DNA of 64,000 nt from Nocardia vulneris. Lineage in GTDB: Bacteria > Actinomycetota > Actinomycetes > Mycobacteriales > Mycobacteriaceae. Location of the stretch: positions 124,001-188,000 of the forward strand of contig NZ_BDCI01000022.1 of NCBI RefSeq assembly GCF_001613425.1, written 5' to 3'. This document shows positions 42,291 through 50,830 of this stretch, one piece after another. Under the pieces are notes generated by a model. It saw nothing but the letters and a program-made list of their open reading frames with translations. It searched no databases and had not been told where the DNA came from. Position 1 is the first letter of the stretch; the number at the start of each line of letters is the position of its first letter. Position numbers and translations under genes: made by a program.

Positions 42291-43666
42291 TGCAACCGAC
42301 ACAACTCGCGACCCTGGCGGCGGCGCCCACCGGCGTCACGGCCGCCATGGCCGCGGTGCGCGGTTTCGATACCGCACTGGTCAACGGCTTTGCTCGGGTT
42401 TCCGAGCCGCAGAGCGCGGCCCTGGCAGCCCTCGCCGCCGCCGTGGCGGGTTCGCCGCTCGCCGAGGCAGTAACCGGGGCAGTGGCGAAAGTGAGCACGG
42501 GAGCACTGGGGCCGGATGAGCTGACGGCACTCGCCGCCGCCCGCGCCGCCGTGCTCGGCGCGGTGCACGATGCCCTCGTCGAGCAGGCCGATACGGCACT
42601 GGGCCGCAACCGTTTCGAGTGGACGGATGCGACCGATCCTGCCGCGGCGAACCCGCTCACGGAGGGTTCGCGCGCCTGGCTCGGCGAACTGGCGATCGCC
42701 GGATGGCGCGGCGTGGACCACGATTTGGTGGCGGCCGCGGACCACACGGTGGCGGCGCTACTGGCCGAACCCACGTTGCGGCGGCTGGCGGTACTGCTGG
42801 ACGGCTTCACCGCGGAGCTGGGGGCGTCCACACCGATCGCCACCATGGATCGGATACCCGCGCGGCGTTGGGCCGATCTGTGGTCGCGCGCCCTGCTGCT
42901 GTCTCGGCGCAGTACGGAATCCGCTGCGACCGAATCGGTTTCGGGACGTCTGCTACCGCTGGGCGTCGACGTGCACGAGCACGGCACCGCGGTGCAGATC
43001 CAGCTGCACGGCGTGCTGGAGCTCACCGGCGCACCCGCGCGCCGGGTGCGCGCCTCGGTGGCCGCGGCCAAGGTGGACACCATTGTGGGACCGGCGGTTT
43101 GGCAACTGCTGGGTGCGCACACGCAGTTGTGCACCGCGCTGGCGGAACAGCGGGCGTTGGAACTCACCGATATGCCCCTGACCGCGACCGGCGACCTGCG
43201 GTGGGACGACGACCGTGCCAAGGCCGGTGCGTCCGCCGATCCGTTCGCCACCGCCGCCGTGCAGCTGCCGCAGGCGCACGCCCCGGCCGTCGCGCCGCTG
43301 GATCGCGATCCGATCCACATCGCCGAACCGGTTCTCTTCGAGGGGTACCGATTCCGCGACGGTGCAATGGAATTGGGTGATCAGCGGATTCGGGTCGAAC
43401 TGGACGCACTGCCGTCCGCGGGGCCGCTCACGGCGGCGGGCGTCACCGGCTCCAGCACCATGATCGGCTTGCTGCGCTGGGACGCCGACGGCTGGTCGGT
43501 GCGTCCGCTGGCGATTCGACGCAAGGTCAAGAGCGCGCTCACCGCCTTCCACAACGGTGATTGGGCCCTCGGCCCGACCGACCCGAAAGTCGCCAAGGCG
43601 CAGGCCAAATCGGGCGACGCCGTCGCGGTGTTGCGCGAGCGCGCGGGACGGCTGCTGCGCCAATGA
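42290..43666 (+). CDS. Unrecognised 458-residue protein of the MoxR-VWA operon
   Basis: Not assigned to any family. Residues 1-120 are Ala-rich and helical (LATLAAAPTGVTAAMAAVRG ... ELTALAAARAAVLGAVHDAL). The middle (150-250) stays helical with RIPARRWADLWSRALLL. A beta-rich region (260-440) contains LPLGVDVHEHGTAVQIQLHG, ELTGAPARRVRASVAAAKVD, DPIHIAEPVLFEGYRFRDGA and MIGLLRWDADGWSVRPLAIR. No signal peptide, membrane segment or enzyme motif is seen. It is coupled to both neighbours (TGATG before, ATGA after), which argues for a stoichiometric partner. With the SWIM protein it might equal a longer two-part SWIM protein found in other genomes; this is inference. Confidence 0.8.
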   Translation: MQPTQLATLAAAPTGVTAAMAAVRGFDTALVNGFARVSEPQSAALAALAAAVAGSPLAEAVTGAVAKVSTGALGPDELTALAAARAAVLGAVHDALVEQADTALGRNRFEWTDATDPAAANPLTEGSRAWLGELAIAGWRGVDHDLVAAADHTVAALLAEPTLRRLAVLLDGFTAELGASTPIATMDRIPARRWADLWSRALLLSRRSTESAATESVSGRLLPLGVDVHEHGTAVQIQLHGVLELTGAPARRVRASVAAAKVDTIVGPAVWQLLGAHTQLCTALAEQRALELTDMPLTATGDLRWDDDRAKAGASADPFATAAVQLPQAHAPAVAPLDRDPIHIAEPVLFEGYRFRDGAMELGDQRIRVELDALPSAGPLTAAGVTGSSTMIGLLRWDADGWSVRPLAIRRKVKSALTAFHNGDWALGPTDPKVAKAQAKSGDAVAVLRERAGRLLRQ

Positions 43667-44988
43667 CCACTGAACCGAACCATGAGACCCGGCGTCAGAT
43701 CCTGTACTGGCGCTTGCTGGCCGGTGTCTTCAGTGGCGAGCAACAACCGACGCTCGAACAGGCGAGCGCGGGCATCGTCGACGATCTGGGACTGCCGCTG
43801 GCGGTGCTCGACCCCGGTATCTCCATCGACAATGTGGTGCAACGCTATCCGGACATGAAGACGGAGTTCGAACGCCTCGACTTCGCCACCGCCGAGCACG
43901 ACACGGCGTCGGATTCGGCCGCATCCGACGACCCACCGCCCATCGGCGCGGCCGATGTCCGCACTGCGGCACTGGTTTCCAAGCTGCTGCTGAACGTGTT
44001 CGCCACCGGGTCCGGTCAGGTCAGCGCCACCCAGCTGGCCGGCTGGCAGTCCGATGCCGGTTGGCTGCGCCGCTGCCTGGGCGAGGAGCAGGCCGGCGCC
44101 GTGCACGGGGTGCTCACCGGTCTGGAGGGCGAGCTGGTGTCGCGCATGCGGTTGCGTGAGGTGCTAGCCGACCCGCATCTGGCCGCGCAGCTCACACCGA
44201 GCATGTCGCTCATCGAACAGCTGTTGCGCGACAAGCACAATCTGTCCGGCGTGGCGCTGGCCAATGCCAAACGCTTGATCCGCCGCTACATCGACGAGGT
44301 CGCCGAAGTGCTGCGCACCCAGGTGCAGCAGACCAGCGTCGGCACCGTCGATCGCACGGTCGCCCCCAAGCGCATCCTGCGCAACCTCGACGTGGACCGG
44401 ACCATCTGGAAGAACCTGCCCAACTGGAATCCGCAGGACGAGCGCCTCTACGTCGACCGGCTCTACTACCGCCAGACCGCCAAACGCACCGTCCCCGCCC
44501 GCATGATCGTGGTGGTGGACCAGTCCGGATCCATGGTCGACTCCATGGTGAACTGCACCATTCTGGCGTCGATCTTCGCGGGCCTGCCGAAGGTCGATGT
44601 GCATCTCATCGCCTACGACACGCGCGCCTTGGATCTCACTCCCTGGGTGCACGACCCGTTCGAGGTGCTGTTGCGCACCAATCTCGGCGGCGGCAACGAC
44701 GGGCCGGTCGCCATGGCGATGGCCGAACCCAAGATCAGCGACCCGAAAAACACCGTGCTGGTGTGGATTTCGGACTTCTACGAGTTCGACCGCTCGCAGC
44801 CGCTGTTCGAATCGATGGAGGCGGCCCACCGCTCCGGGGTGAAGCTCATCCCGGTCGGCTCGGTGAACAGCTCCGGCCATCAGAGCGTCAACCCGTGGTT
44901 CCGCGAACGGTTCAAAAACCTCGGCACCCCGGTGATTTCCGGACGCATCCAGAAGCTCGTGCACGAACTCAAGAACTTTCTCGACTAG
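43663..44988 (+). CDS. VWA-domain protein with intact MIDAS (MoxR partner)
   Basis: 441 residues from ATG 43663, overlapping the previous stop (ATGA). Residues 1-240 are helical (REVLADPHLAAQLTPSMSLI, ALANAKRLIRRYIDEVAEVL). The C-terminal 165 residues form a von Willebrand A domain: MIVVVDQSGSMVDSMVN with the DxSxS MIDAS at 286-290, TNLGGGNDGPVAMAM carrying the later Thr, and WISDFYEFD with the conserved Asp. VWA proteins paired with MoxR ATPases present substrates for remodelling or metal insertion. The intact MIDAS suggests metal-dependent ligand binding. Resembles E. coli YehP. Cytoplasmic. Confidence 0.9.
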   Translation: MTTEPNHETRRQILYWRLLAGVFSGEQQPTLEQASAGIVDDLGLPLAVLDPGISIDNVVQRYPDMKTEFERLDFATAEHDTASDSAASDDPPPIGAADVRTAALVSKLLLNVFATGSGQVSATQLAGWQSDAGWLRRCLGEEQAGAVHGVLTGLEGELVSRMRLREVLADPHLAAQLTPSMSLIEQLLRDKHNLSGVALANAKRLIRRYIDEVAEVLRTQVQQTSVGTVDRTVAPKRILRNLDVDRTIWKNLPNWNPQDERLYVDRLYYRQTAKRTVPARMIVVVDQSGSMVDSMVNCTILASIFAGLPKVDVHLIAYDTRALDLTPWVHDPFEVLLRTNLGGGNDGPVAMAMAEPKISDPKNTVLVWISDFYEFDRSQPLFESMEAAHRSGVKLIPVGSVNSSGHQSVNPWFRERFKNLGTPVISGRIQKLVHELKNFLD

Positions 44989-45002
44989 GAGACCCAGCCA
45001 TC

Positions 45003-46121
45003 ATGAACGACGTTTTGCGCGCCCCCGCCGAGGTCAAGTACGCCGAGGAACTGGATTGGCTGGAGTCCATCGATGATGGCCCCAAGCCGTTCGCGTGGCG
45101 GTTGAGCCCGAAGATGGTGCGGCTGTTCATTCTCGGATCCGAACGCGCCGACGGGCTGGACCGCGAGGTGGCCCAGAAGTGGTTCGGCGACCGCAGTTTC
45201 GTCGAGCGCAGCATCGTCACCCTGGCCTCGGACCGAGGCCTGCTGCTCATCGGCGATCCGGGCACCGGCAAGAGCTGGCTGGCCGAGTTGCTGGCCGCCG
45301 CCATCAGCCGCAATTCCACCCTGGTGGTGCAGGGCACCGCCGGGACCACCGAGGACCACATCAAATACTCGTGGAACATCTCCATGGTCATCGCCAAGGG
45401 ACAGTCCCGGGAGTCGATGATCCCGTCCCCGATCATGACCGCCATGGAGCAGGGCGTGATCGGGCGCTTCGAGGAACTCACCCGCTCCACCAGTGATGTA
45501 CAGGACGCGCTGATCTCCATCCTGTCGGAGAAGTACGTCTCGATTCCCGAACTCGACGACGACAACGTGGTGTTCGCGCAGCCGGGCTTCTCGATCATCG
45601 CCACGGCCAACAGCCGCGACCGCGGCGTGAACGACCTCTCGTCGGCGCTCAAGCGCCGCTTCAACTTCGTGCGAATTCCGGTGGTGTCCAACAAGAAGAG
45701 CGAGGCGGAGATCGTGCGTTTCCGCACCACCGAACTGCTGCGCCGGCACTCCATCGAACTGGACTTGCCGCCCACGCTGCTGGACATCCTGCTGGAGAGC
45801 TTCGCCGATCTGCGCGCCGCCGCGGCCGCCGCCACCAGCGACGACGACAAGCTGGAGTCGGCGCTGTCCACCGCCGAGCAGATCGGTGTGCTGGAGGACG
45901 CCATCCTGCACAGCCAGTTCTTCGGGGCGAAGGAACTGCGCGCCGAAACCCTGGCCGGCTCGCTCGTCGGCTCACTGGCTCGGCGCACGCCCGAGGATCT
46001 CGCCATTCTGAACAAGTACCTGCACGGCGTGGTCGAGCCGCGCAGCAAGGACAAGAAGGGGAACGCGGCCTGGGGCGAGTTCCTGGAAGGCGGCCGGGCG
46101 GCGATCGCGAGGCTCTCGTGA
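45003..46121 (+). CDS. MoxR-type AAA+ ATPase (YehL-like)
   Basis: 372 residues from ATG 45003, with AGGAGACC upstream. Walker A is GDPGTGKS at 84-91. The Walker B region is the variant GVIGRFEELTR, where Glu157-Glu158 replace the usual Asp-Glu. Then come DVQDALISILSEKYVSIPEL, sensor 1 IIATANSRDRG and the Arg-finger region LSSALKRRFNFVRIP. The variant and following motif are typical of the YehL/APE2220 branch of MoxR proteins. It should assemble as a hexamer and use ATP to remodel a target bound through the VWA partner. Its stop overlaps the start of the DUF5682 gene. Confidence 0.93.
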   Translation: MNDVLRAPAEVKYAEELDWLESIDDGPKPFAWRLSPKMVRLFILGSERADGLDREVAQKWFGDRSFVERSIVTLASDRGLLLIGDPGTGKSWLAELLAAAISRNSTLVVQGTAGTTEDHIKYSWNISMVIAKGQSRESMIPSPIMTAMEQGVIGRFEELTRSTSDVQDALISILSEKYVSIPELDDDNVVFAQPGFSIIATANSRDRGVNDLSSALKRRFNFVRIPVVSNKKSEAEIVRFRTTELLRRHSIELDLPPTLLDILLESFADLRAAAAAATSDDDKLESALSTAEQIGVLEDAILHSQFFGAKELRAETLAGSLVGSLARRTPEDLAILNKYLHGVVEPRSKDKKGNAAWGEFLEGGRAAIARLS

Positions 46122-48904
46122 CCGTCTCCGAGACTCGTCCGGCGCCGAATACCTTTGCAGCGCTTCGGGATCAGCTGGCGGACGCGGCCGTCGCGTTCGC
46201 CGGCGCGCCCGGGGCGGCGGGCGAGATCCTCGCGGGCATGATCGACGACGTCGACCGGGCGCTGTCCGAGCGCCTGGAGATCTTCCCGGTCTGCCACCAC
46301 TCCCCCGCATCGGGTCTGGCCATGGTGCGGCGGCTGCGCGAAAAACAGCCTCGCGTCATCTATCTGGAACTGTGCGAGGACCTGCGGCCGCTGCTGGACG
46401 AGCTGCGTAACTGCCGGCTGCCGGTGGCACTGCAGGCCTTCGCGACCGACACCGCAGGCTTCCCGGCGGAATGGGCACCGCTGTCGGTGGTCGCACCGAT
46501 CACCGAGTCGTCGGCCGAATATCAGGCCATCGCTTACGCACTCGAAACGCCGGGCGTCGACCTGGTGCTGGTGGACCGGTCCACCGATCACGTCTTCCAG
46601 TGGGCGCCCGACGACGAACCGGCACCGGCCGACGGCGAGCAGTCCGAAGAAGACGGCCTGCACGGCTCCGCTGTCGGCATCGAAATCGGCGATCTGCGAC
46701 CACGTTTCGCCGAGTTGGAAGAACACCTGCTGCACCACGGCAAGGTCCGGCACTGGTCCGAGTGGTGGGACCAGTACGTCGAACAGCCGCTCGCGGACGC
46801 CGACTACGACACCTACCGGCAGGTCATGGTCATGATCGGCAGCCTGTTCCGGCGGTTGCGCCGCGGCAGCACCGCCGAGGACGAGAACCGCGAACGGTAC
46901 ATGTGGACCCGCATGCGGGAACACCTGGCCGCCAACGACATCGACCCGAGTCAGGCGCTGCACGTGTGCGGCGCCGCCCATGCGGCCAGCCCGGTCGAGG
47001 AGTTCGGGCTGGCCGCTCCGGCGACCTCGTTCGAGATCTCGCCGCGCTCGGCCACCACGTGGCACTACGGGTTGATTCCGTCCAGCCATTCCGCCATCGA
47101 GGCGCAGTTCGGGTTGGCCGGTGGCGCCGTGTCGATCGCGGCGGCCACCTGGGCGAAAGGTCTGCGCCGCGGGGCGTTGCAGTCGTTCCAGCTGGCAGGC
47201 CAGCCCGGCACGAAGAAACGGGTCAAGAAGGCGCTACTGCCCGCTGCGGCCGAAACCGAAGTGGCGGATCAGCTTTCCGGGTTTCTGTCGCGTCCACCGG
47301 TACTCGATCCGCTGGACGAGGCCGAACTCCTGGAATGGTCGGTGGATATCGTGCGGCTCGCCCGCCGCAACGGGTATCTGGCCAGCACCGCCGACGCCAT
47401 CGCCGTCTTCGAAACCTCGATCCTGTTGGCAGGCTTGCGTAATCGAGCCCGGCCGACGCCGTACGACTTCCAGGACGCGGCCGTCACCTGCATCGAGAAG
47501 GACAAGGTACCGGGCCGTCGCGACGTGCGACGGCTGTGCGAGATCCTGCTCGGCGGCGACCGCATCGGCCAGGTCGGCTACGCGGCGCTGCCGCCGCTGG
47601 CCCGCGACGTACTCGACCGGCTGGCACCGCTGGGCCTGGACCTGTCCAAACGAACGCTGCAACGCGCGCTGCTGGATCTGCAGGCGACACCGGACCTGCG
47701 GGCCTGCTCGGACCTGCTGTGGTTGCTGCGCAGGCTGCTGCCGCACGACGCGCTGCGGCCCATCATGGGCTCGCGCGGACTCGGCACGACCTCGATCCAA
47801 GAGAGCTGGGATATCGGGCTCGGCAAGTACCAGCGCTCGCTGGTCGAACTCGGCTACGAGGGCGTCACCGTAGAACAGGTGCTCGAGCAGCGCCTGCGCC
47901 GGGCCGTCACCGCACCGGACGCGACTGCCGCGATCGCGCTCGCCGCGGTCGAGGACGCGCTGGTGTATCTGGGTTCGGTGCGGCTCGCCGACGAGTTGGG
48001 CAACCGGGCGGTCGAACTGCTCGCCGCCGAACGGACCGTCGACGACGCACCACTCGTGCTACGTCGTATCCGCCTGCTGCTCAACTACTTCCGCTCCACC
48101 GAAGGCGGCTTGCCCGCCTGGTGCGAACGCTTCGTGACCGCCGGCTACGCCCACTACTGCACCCTGCTGCCCACCGCCTTCGCCGCCGAAGAAACCGGCC
48201 CGGCACAGGTGGCGGCGATGCTTGGCTTCCTGTTCGGGATGGAAAACCTCGCCCTGTCCCTGGGCTGCGACCACACCCAACTGGAATTGGCAGTCCTGCA
48301 ATCACATCCGGAAGCGCCGGCCAAGGTAGCCCTGCTGTGGGCGGCACGATTCCAACTCGGCCTGCTCACGATGGCCGAATTGCGTACCCGGTGCGACGAG
48401 ATGCTGGCCAATCCGCTGATGCTGCCGTCCGTTCCGCAGTACGTCAGCGGGTTCGTCCAGGCCATCGATCCCGCGCCCGCTCTGAAACCCTTTGTGGTGG
48501 AACTGCTGTCGAAGGCCTTCGGCACACTCCCCGACGCAGTACTGCTGCCTTGGCTGCCGAAGCTCATCACCACCCTGAAAGATCAAGCGGGCGACCTGAT
48601 CCCCGGCTTGGTCCGCGAAGCGGGCCGCACCTTCCCCGGCGCCCTCCCCGCCGTCGACGCCTTCACCGCGCCGTGGTCCCTCGAATCCTCCTCCACCCCA
48701 ACACCACTGACCCCGTCTGCCAAGGGCCCCATCAACGACCTACTCGCCACCCACCCCACCACCTCCGACGCCCTGGCCACCCTCCTCGGCATCGAAGGCA
48801 CCTGGCAGGACACCCAACCAGCAACCAACCACGAAGTACCCGACCTCCTGACCCGATTCCCCACCACCGCCACTGCCCTGGCCACCCACCTCGGCCCGAC
48901 CTAA
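46118..48904 (+). CDS. DUF5682-family protein with TIKI/EreA-like N-terminal motifs (YehM-like)
   Basis: 928 residues from GTG 46118, overlapping the MoxR stop (GTGA). The first 300 residues carry EIFPVCHHSPASGLAMVRRL (His60-His61), then PRVIYLELCEDLRPLLDEL, DENRERYMWTRM and HVCGAAHA (GAAH at 285-288). This order of an early His-His, an E/D-rich R...M helix and a late GxxH recalls the TIKI/TraB/EreA/ChaN hydrolase-like superfamily. The remaining 600 residues are helical repeats, possibly a scaffold. The C-terminal 80 residues are Pro/Thr/Ser-rich with changed codon use. E. coli YehM is the recalled relative. Activity unproven. Confidence 0.88.
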   Translation: MTVSETRPAPNTFAALRDQLADAAVAFAGAPGAAGEILAGMIDDVDRALSERLEIFPVCHHSPASGLAMVRRLREKQPRVIYLELCEDLRPLLDELRNCRLPVALQAFATDTAGFPAEWAPLSVVAPITESSAEYQAIAYALETPGVDLVLVDRSTDHVFQWAPDDEPAPADGEQSEEDGLHGSAVGIEIGDLRPRFAELEEHLLHHGKVRHWSEWWDQYVEQPLADADYDTYRQVMVMIGSLFRRLRRGSTAEDENRERYMWTRMREHLAANDIDPSQALHVCGAAHAASPVEEFGLAAPATSFEISPRSATTWHYGLIPSSHSAIEAQFGLAGGAVSIAAATWAKGLRRGALQSFQLAGQPGTKKRVKKALLPAAAETEVADQLSGFLSRPPVLDPLDEAELLEWSVDIVRLARRNGYLASTADAIAVFETSILLAGLRNRARPTPYDFQDAAVTCIEKDKVPGRRDVRRLCEILLGGDRIGQVGYAALPPLARDVLDRLAPLGLDLSKRTLQRALLDLQATPDLRACSDLLWLLRRLLPHDALRPIMGSRGLGTTSIQESWDIGLGKYQRSLVELGYEGVTVEQVLEQRLRRAVTAPDATAAIALAAVEDALVYLGSVRLADELGNRAVELLAAERTVDDAPLVLRRIRLLLNYFRSTEGGLPAWCERFVTAGYAHYCTLLPTAFAAEETGPAQVAAMLGFLFGMENLALSLGCDHTQLELAVLQSHPEAPAKVALLWAARFQLGLLTMAELRTRCDEMLANPLMLPSVPQYVSGFVQAIDPAPALKPFVVELLSKAFGTLPDAVLLPWLPKLITTLKDQAGDLIPGLVREAGRTFPGALPAVDAFTAPWSLESSSTPTPLTPSAKGPINDLLATHPTTSDALATLLGIEGTWQDTQPATNHEVPDLLTRFPTTATALATHLGPT

Positions 48905-48929
48905 CCGTCCAAGATGCACCCCTTCCGCC

Positions 48930-48987
48930 TTCCCGCACCCCTTCCACCCGCCACAGCGAGTGCGTCAGCGCAGAAGGGGTGCGGGAA
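48930..48987 (+). terminator. Long perfect hairpin at the end of the MoxR-VWA operon
   Basis: Fifteen perfect base pairs: TTCCCGCACCCCTTC with GAAGGGGTGCGGGAA, 28-base loop, 25 bases past the DUF5682 stop. There is no strong U-run after it. GCACCCCTTCC is also repeated directly at 48916-48926 and 48935-48945. Probably ends or protects the operon transcript. Confidence 0.6.
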
Positions 48988-49067
48988 CGGCTGCCAAGAG
49001 CGGCAAGTCAGGCGCTCGAGACCAGCAGGCAGGTGCGTTTCCGTAGCTCACGGGCAGAGCCGTCCGC

Positions 49068-49457
49068 TCAATTTCGCTTGGAAAGCTCGTCCAATTCACC
49101 GATTATCCGGTCGAAATCTTCCGCCGACTGCTCACAGAATTCTTCGTCGTGCCGCTCCAAGAATTCCACAGCTTGCGCTTCGGTGGCAAATCGATGTGCT
49201 TCTTTCTCCGCCATCACCCGCGTTGGGACCAATACCCAATTCCGCCGCGTGGTGTCGAACAACCAATCGATACCCCTGCTCTCAGAATCTACGATCGCGC
49301 GTAATTGTTCAACGAATCCTATCGGCCGCGGGTCGGCGAACCGCCAGGCCACCAACGGCGGAGCGGACGAGCCGTCATCACCTACCCCGCCCGCATGGCG
49401 GTACCATTCCAAATCGCCATACAGACGAAGCCGGGTGATGAAATCGCGAGAATTCAT
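49068..49457 (-). CDS. Candidate immunity protein for the adjacent papain-like toxin
   Basis: 129 residues from ATG 49457, which overlaps the toxin stop by one base (TAATG). Not similar to a family I recognise. The sequence is acidic at its C-terminus (FLERHDEEFCEQSAEDFDRI then IGELDELSKRN), has several Trp residues, and no signal or membrane segment, as expected for a cytoplasmic antitoxin of a polymorphic toxin. Lower G+C than surrounding genes and less biased third positions suggest transfer with the toxin tip. The immunity role is inferred purely from its position. Confidence 0.6.
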   Translation of the reverse strand: MNSRDFITRLRLYGDLEWYRHAGGVGDDGSSAPPLVAWRFADPRPIGFVEQLRAIVDSESRGIDWLFDTTRRNWVLVPTRVMAEKEAHRFATEAQAVEFLERHDEEFCEQSAEDFDRIIGELDELSKRN

Positions 49458-50830
49458 TATCGCACCGACTTTATGGTAGCACCGGGATTATCTCCCATGA
49501 TAGTCTTCCGCCATTCTTCAATCGGTACCGGGTTGGAATTATGTCGCGGATCGTAAACATACTTACCGTCAGTGTAGACCTCATGGTATAGGAACTCTTC
49601 GCGTTTCCCATATTCCTCGACGGTCAGGTCTTTCCCGGCTGGCGGATCAACTCTGAGTATCTCACCCGCGCCGGCCGCTACCTTCTCCAAACGTTCTGCG
49701 ATCTCGGAACAATCTTCCCCGGGATGGATACCCTCACGAAGCATCCTCGCCATCTCGTCGGTGACATCCTTATCAGGTACCGCAGCGGAACCGGAATCCG
49801 TGCCGGAGCCCGGGCCGTCTTCGTCGATGACCACACGCATGGCGATGATCGTCGCCAAAGCCTTGATGCCGTCACTCAGACTGGGGACTTTGTCGAAGGA
49901 GTCTATGACCCCAACCGTCACGCCGGCCGCCAGCGTAATTTTGAGGATCTGAAAGAGCTTTTTGCTGGAATAGAGACCCCGAATGACATTGATGGTGTCA
50001 GCCGTAGCCGCGGTGACGCCCGCACCGGCTACCGCAATCGACCCGCCGAAACTGAACAGCGCGCCCAACGCCGCACCGGCCACAAGGAGTCCGACTGCCC
50101 ACGCAAACGATTCCATCGCGGACTTGATGGCATCGCCCACCTCGTTGGTCGAGCTGTGATATTCCGAAACAGGGGCGGCCACACTCAGTGACGCTGCGGC
50201 TAGATTGTCAGCTGCCGTCCGGAGCACTCCGAAGTTGTCTTGGATGAGCTGCCGGTTCCGGGCTTGATCCATGCCGTCGAACAAGGCTGAGATTGCCGCG
50301 ATCTTGGCACCGGCACCTTTGACAGTTTCGTTGTCGGCAAAGTTTTTCCACGTCTTGGCGGCTTTATAGAGTTTGTCCACATCCCCGTTAGGGAGCTTCT
50401 CGAATGTGCTGACGAGCTTGGCGAGAAGTTCGCTGAAGAACTCCTCCACGCCGCCGTTGTGCTTGACGCCGTTGCCGTTGTCATGGACCGAGGTCGGGAG
50501 GATAACTTTGTATTCCGAAACCTGATGGATGGTCGGGGCCTGCGGCGCCGGGTTGCTCTTGTTCGCTATGCCATAGTTGTATCCGCTGGCGTAGAGCACG
50601 TTTCCGAAGTTGGTCAGCGCATCGGCCAGGTGTGTACAGGTCTGCATCGTTTCTTGCGCGACTCGGTCATAGGTTTCGCCCCATTGCTTACATCCCGGGG
50701 CATCGCCTGCCATACCGGCGCATTCACCTTTGACCGCATCGTGCACAGGCTTGTCGGCGCGACGCAGTTCACCGGCGAGATCGTGACATTTCCGAGCAGC
50801 GTCGTAGTAGATCTCCCAGTTGACGAGCAA
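49457..50830 (-). CDS. Type VII polymorphic toxin with papain-like C-terminal domain
   Basis: 457 residues from TTG 50830; AAAGGGGGTGAG lies just before it. The N-terminal 100 residues are helical with a WE turn (NWEIYYDAARKCHDLAGELR) and fit a WXG/ESX-type delivery module. A long helical and glycine-rich middle includes hydrophobic stretches (AWAVGLLVAGAALGALFSFG, ILKITLAAGVTVGVIDSF). The C-terminal 86 residues hold a likely catalytic triad: Cys374 in EDCSEIAERL, His416 in FLYHEVYTDG and Asp427 in YVYDPRHN, the order of papain-fold toxins that act as proteases or glutamine deamidases. The 5' WXG100 partner and 3' immunity gene complete the cassette. Confidence 0.75.
   Translation of the reverse strand: MLVNWEIYYDAARKCHDLAGELRRADKPVHDAVKGECAGMAGDAPGCKQWGETYDRVAQETMQTCTHLADALTNFGNVLYASGYNYGIANKSNPAPQAPTIHQVSEYKVILPTSVHDNGNGVKHNGGVEEFFSELLAKLVSTFEKLPNGDVDKLYKAAKTWKNFADNETVKGAGAKIAAISALFDGMDQARNRQLIQDNFGVLRTAADNLAAASLSVAAPVSEYHSSTNEVGDAIKSAMESFAWAVGLLVAGAALGALFSFGGSIAVAGAGVTAATADTINVIRGLYSSKKLFQILKITLAAGVTVGVIDSFDKVPSLSDGIKALATIIAMRVVIDEDGPGSGTDSGSAAVPDKDVTDEMARMLREGIHPGEDCSEIAERLEKVAAGAGEILRVDPPAGKDLTVEEYGKREEFLYHEVYTDGKYVYDPRHNSNPVPIEEWRKTIMGDNPGATIKSVR

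Noticed and set aside
49457..50830. Reading the toxin as a plain membrane protein because of its hydrophobic middle
   Set aside because: Glycine-rich hydrophobic stretches in the middle are common in polymorphic toxins, and the WXG partner, triad and immunity gene fit a toxin better.
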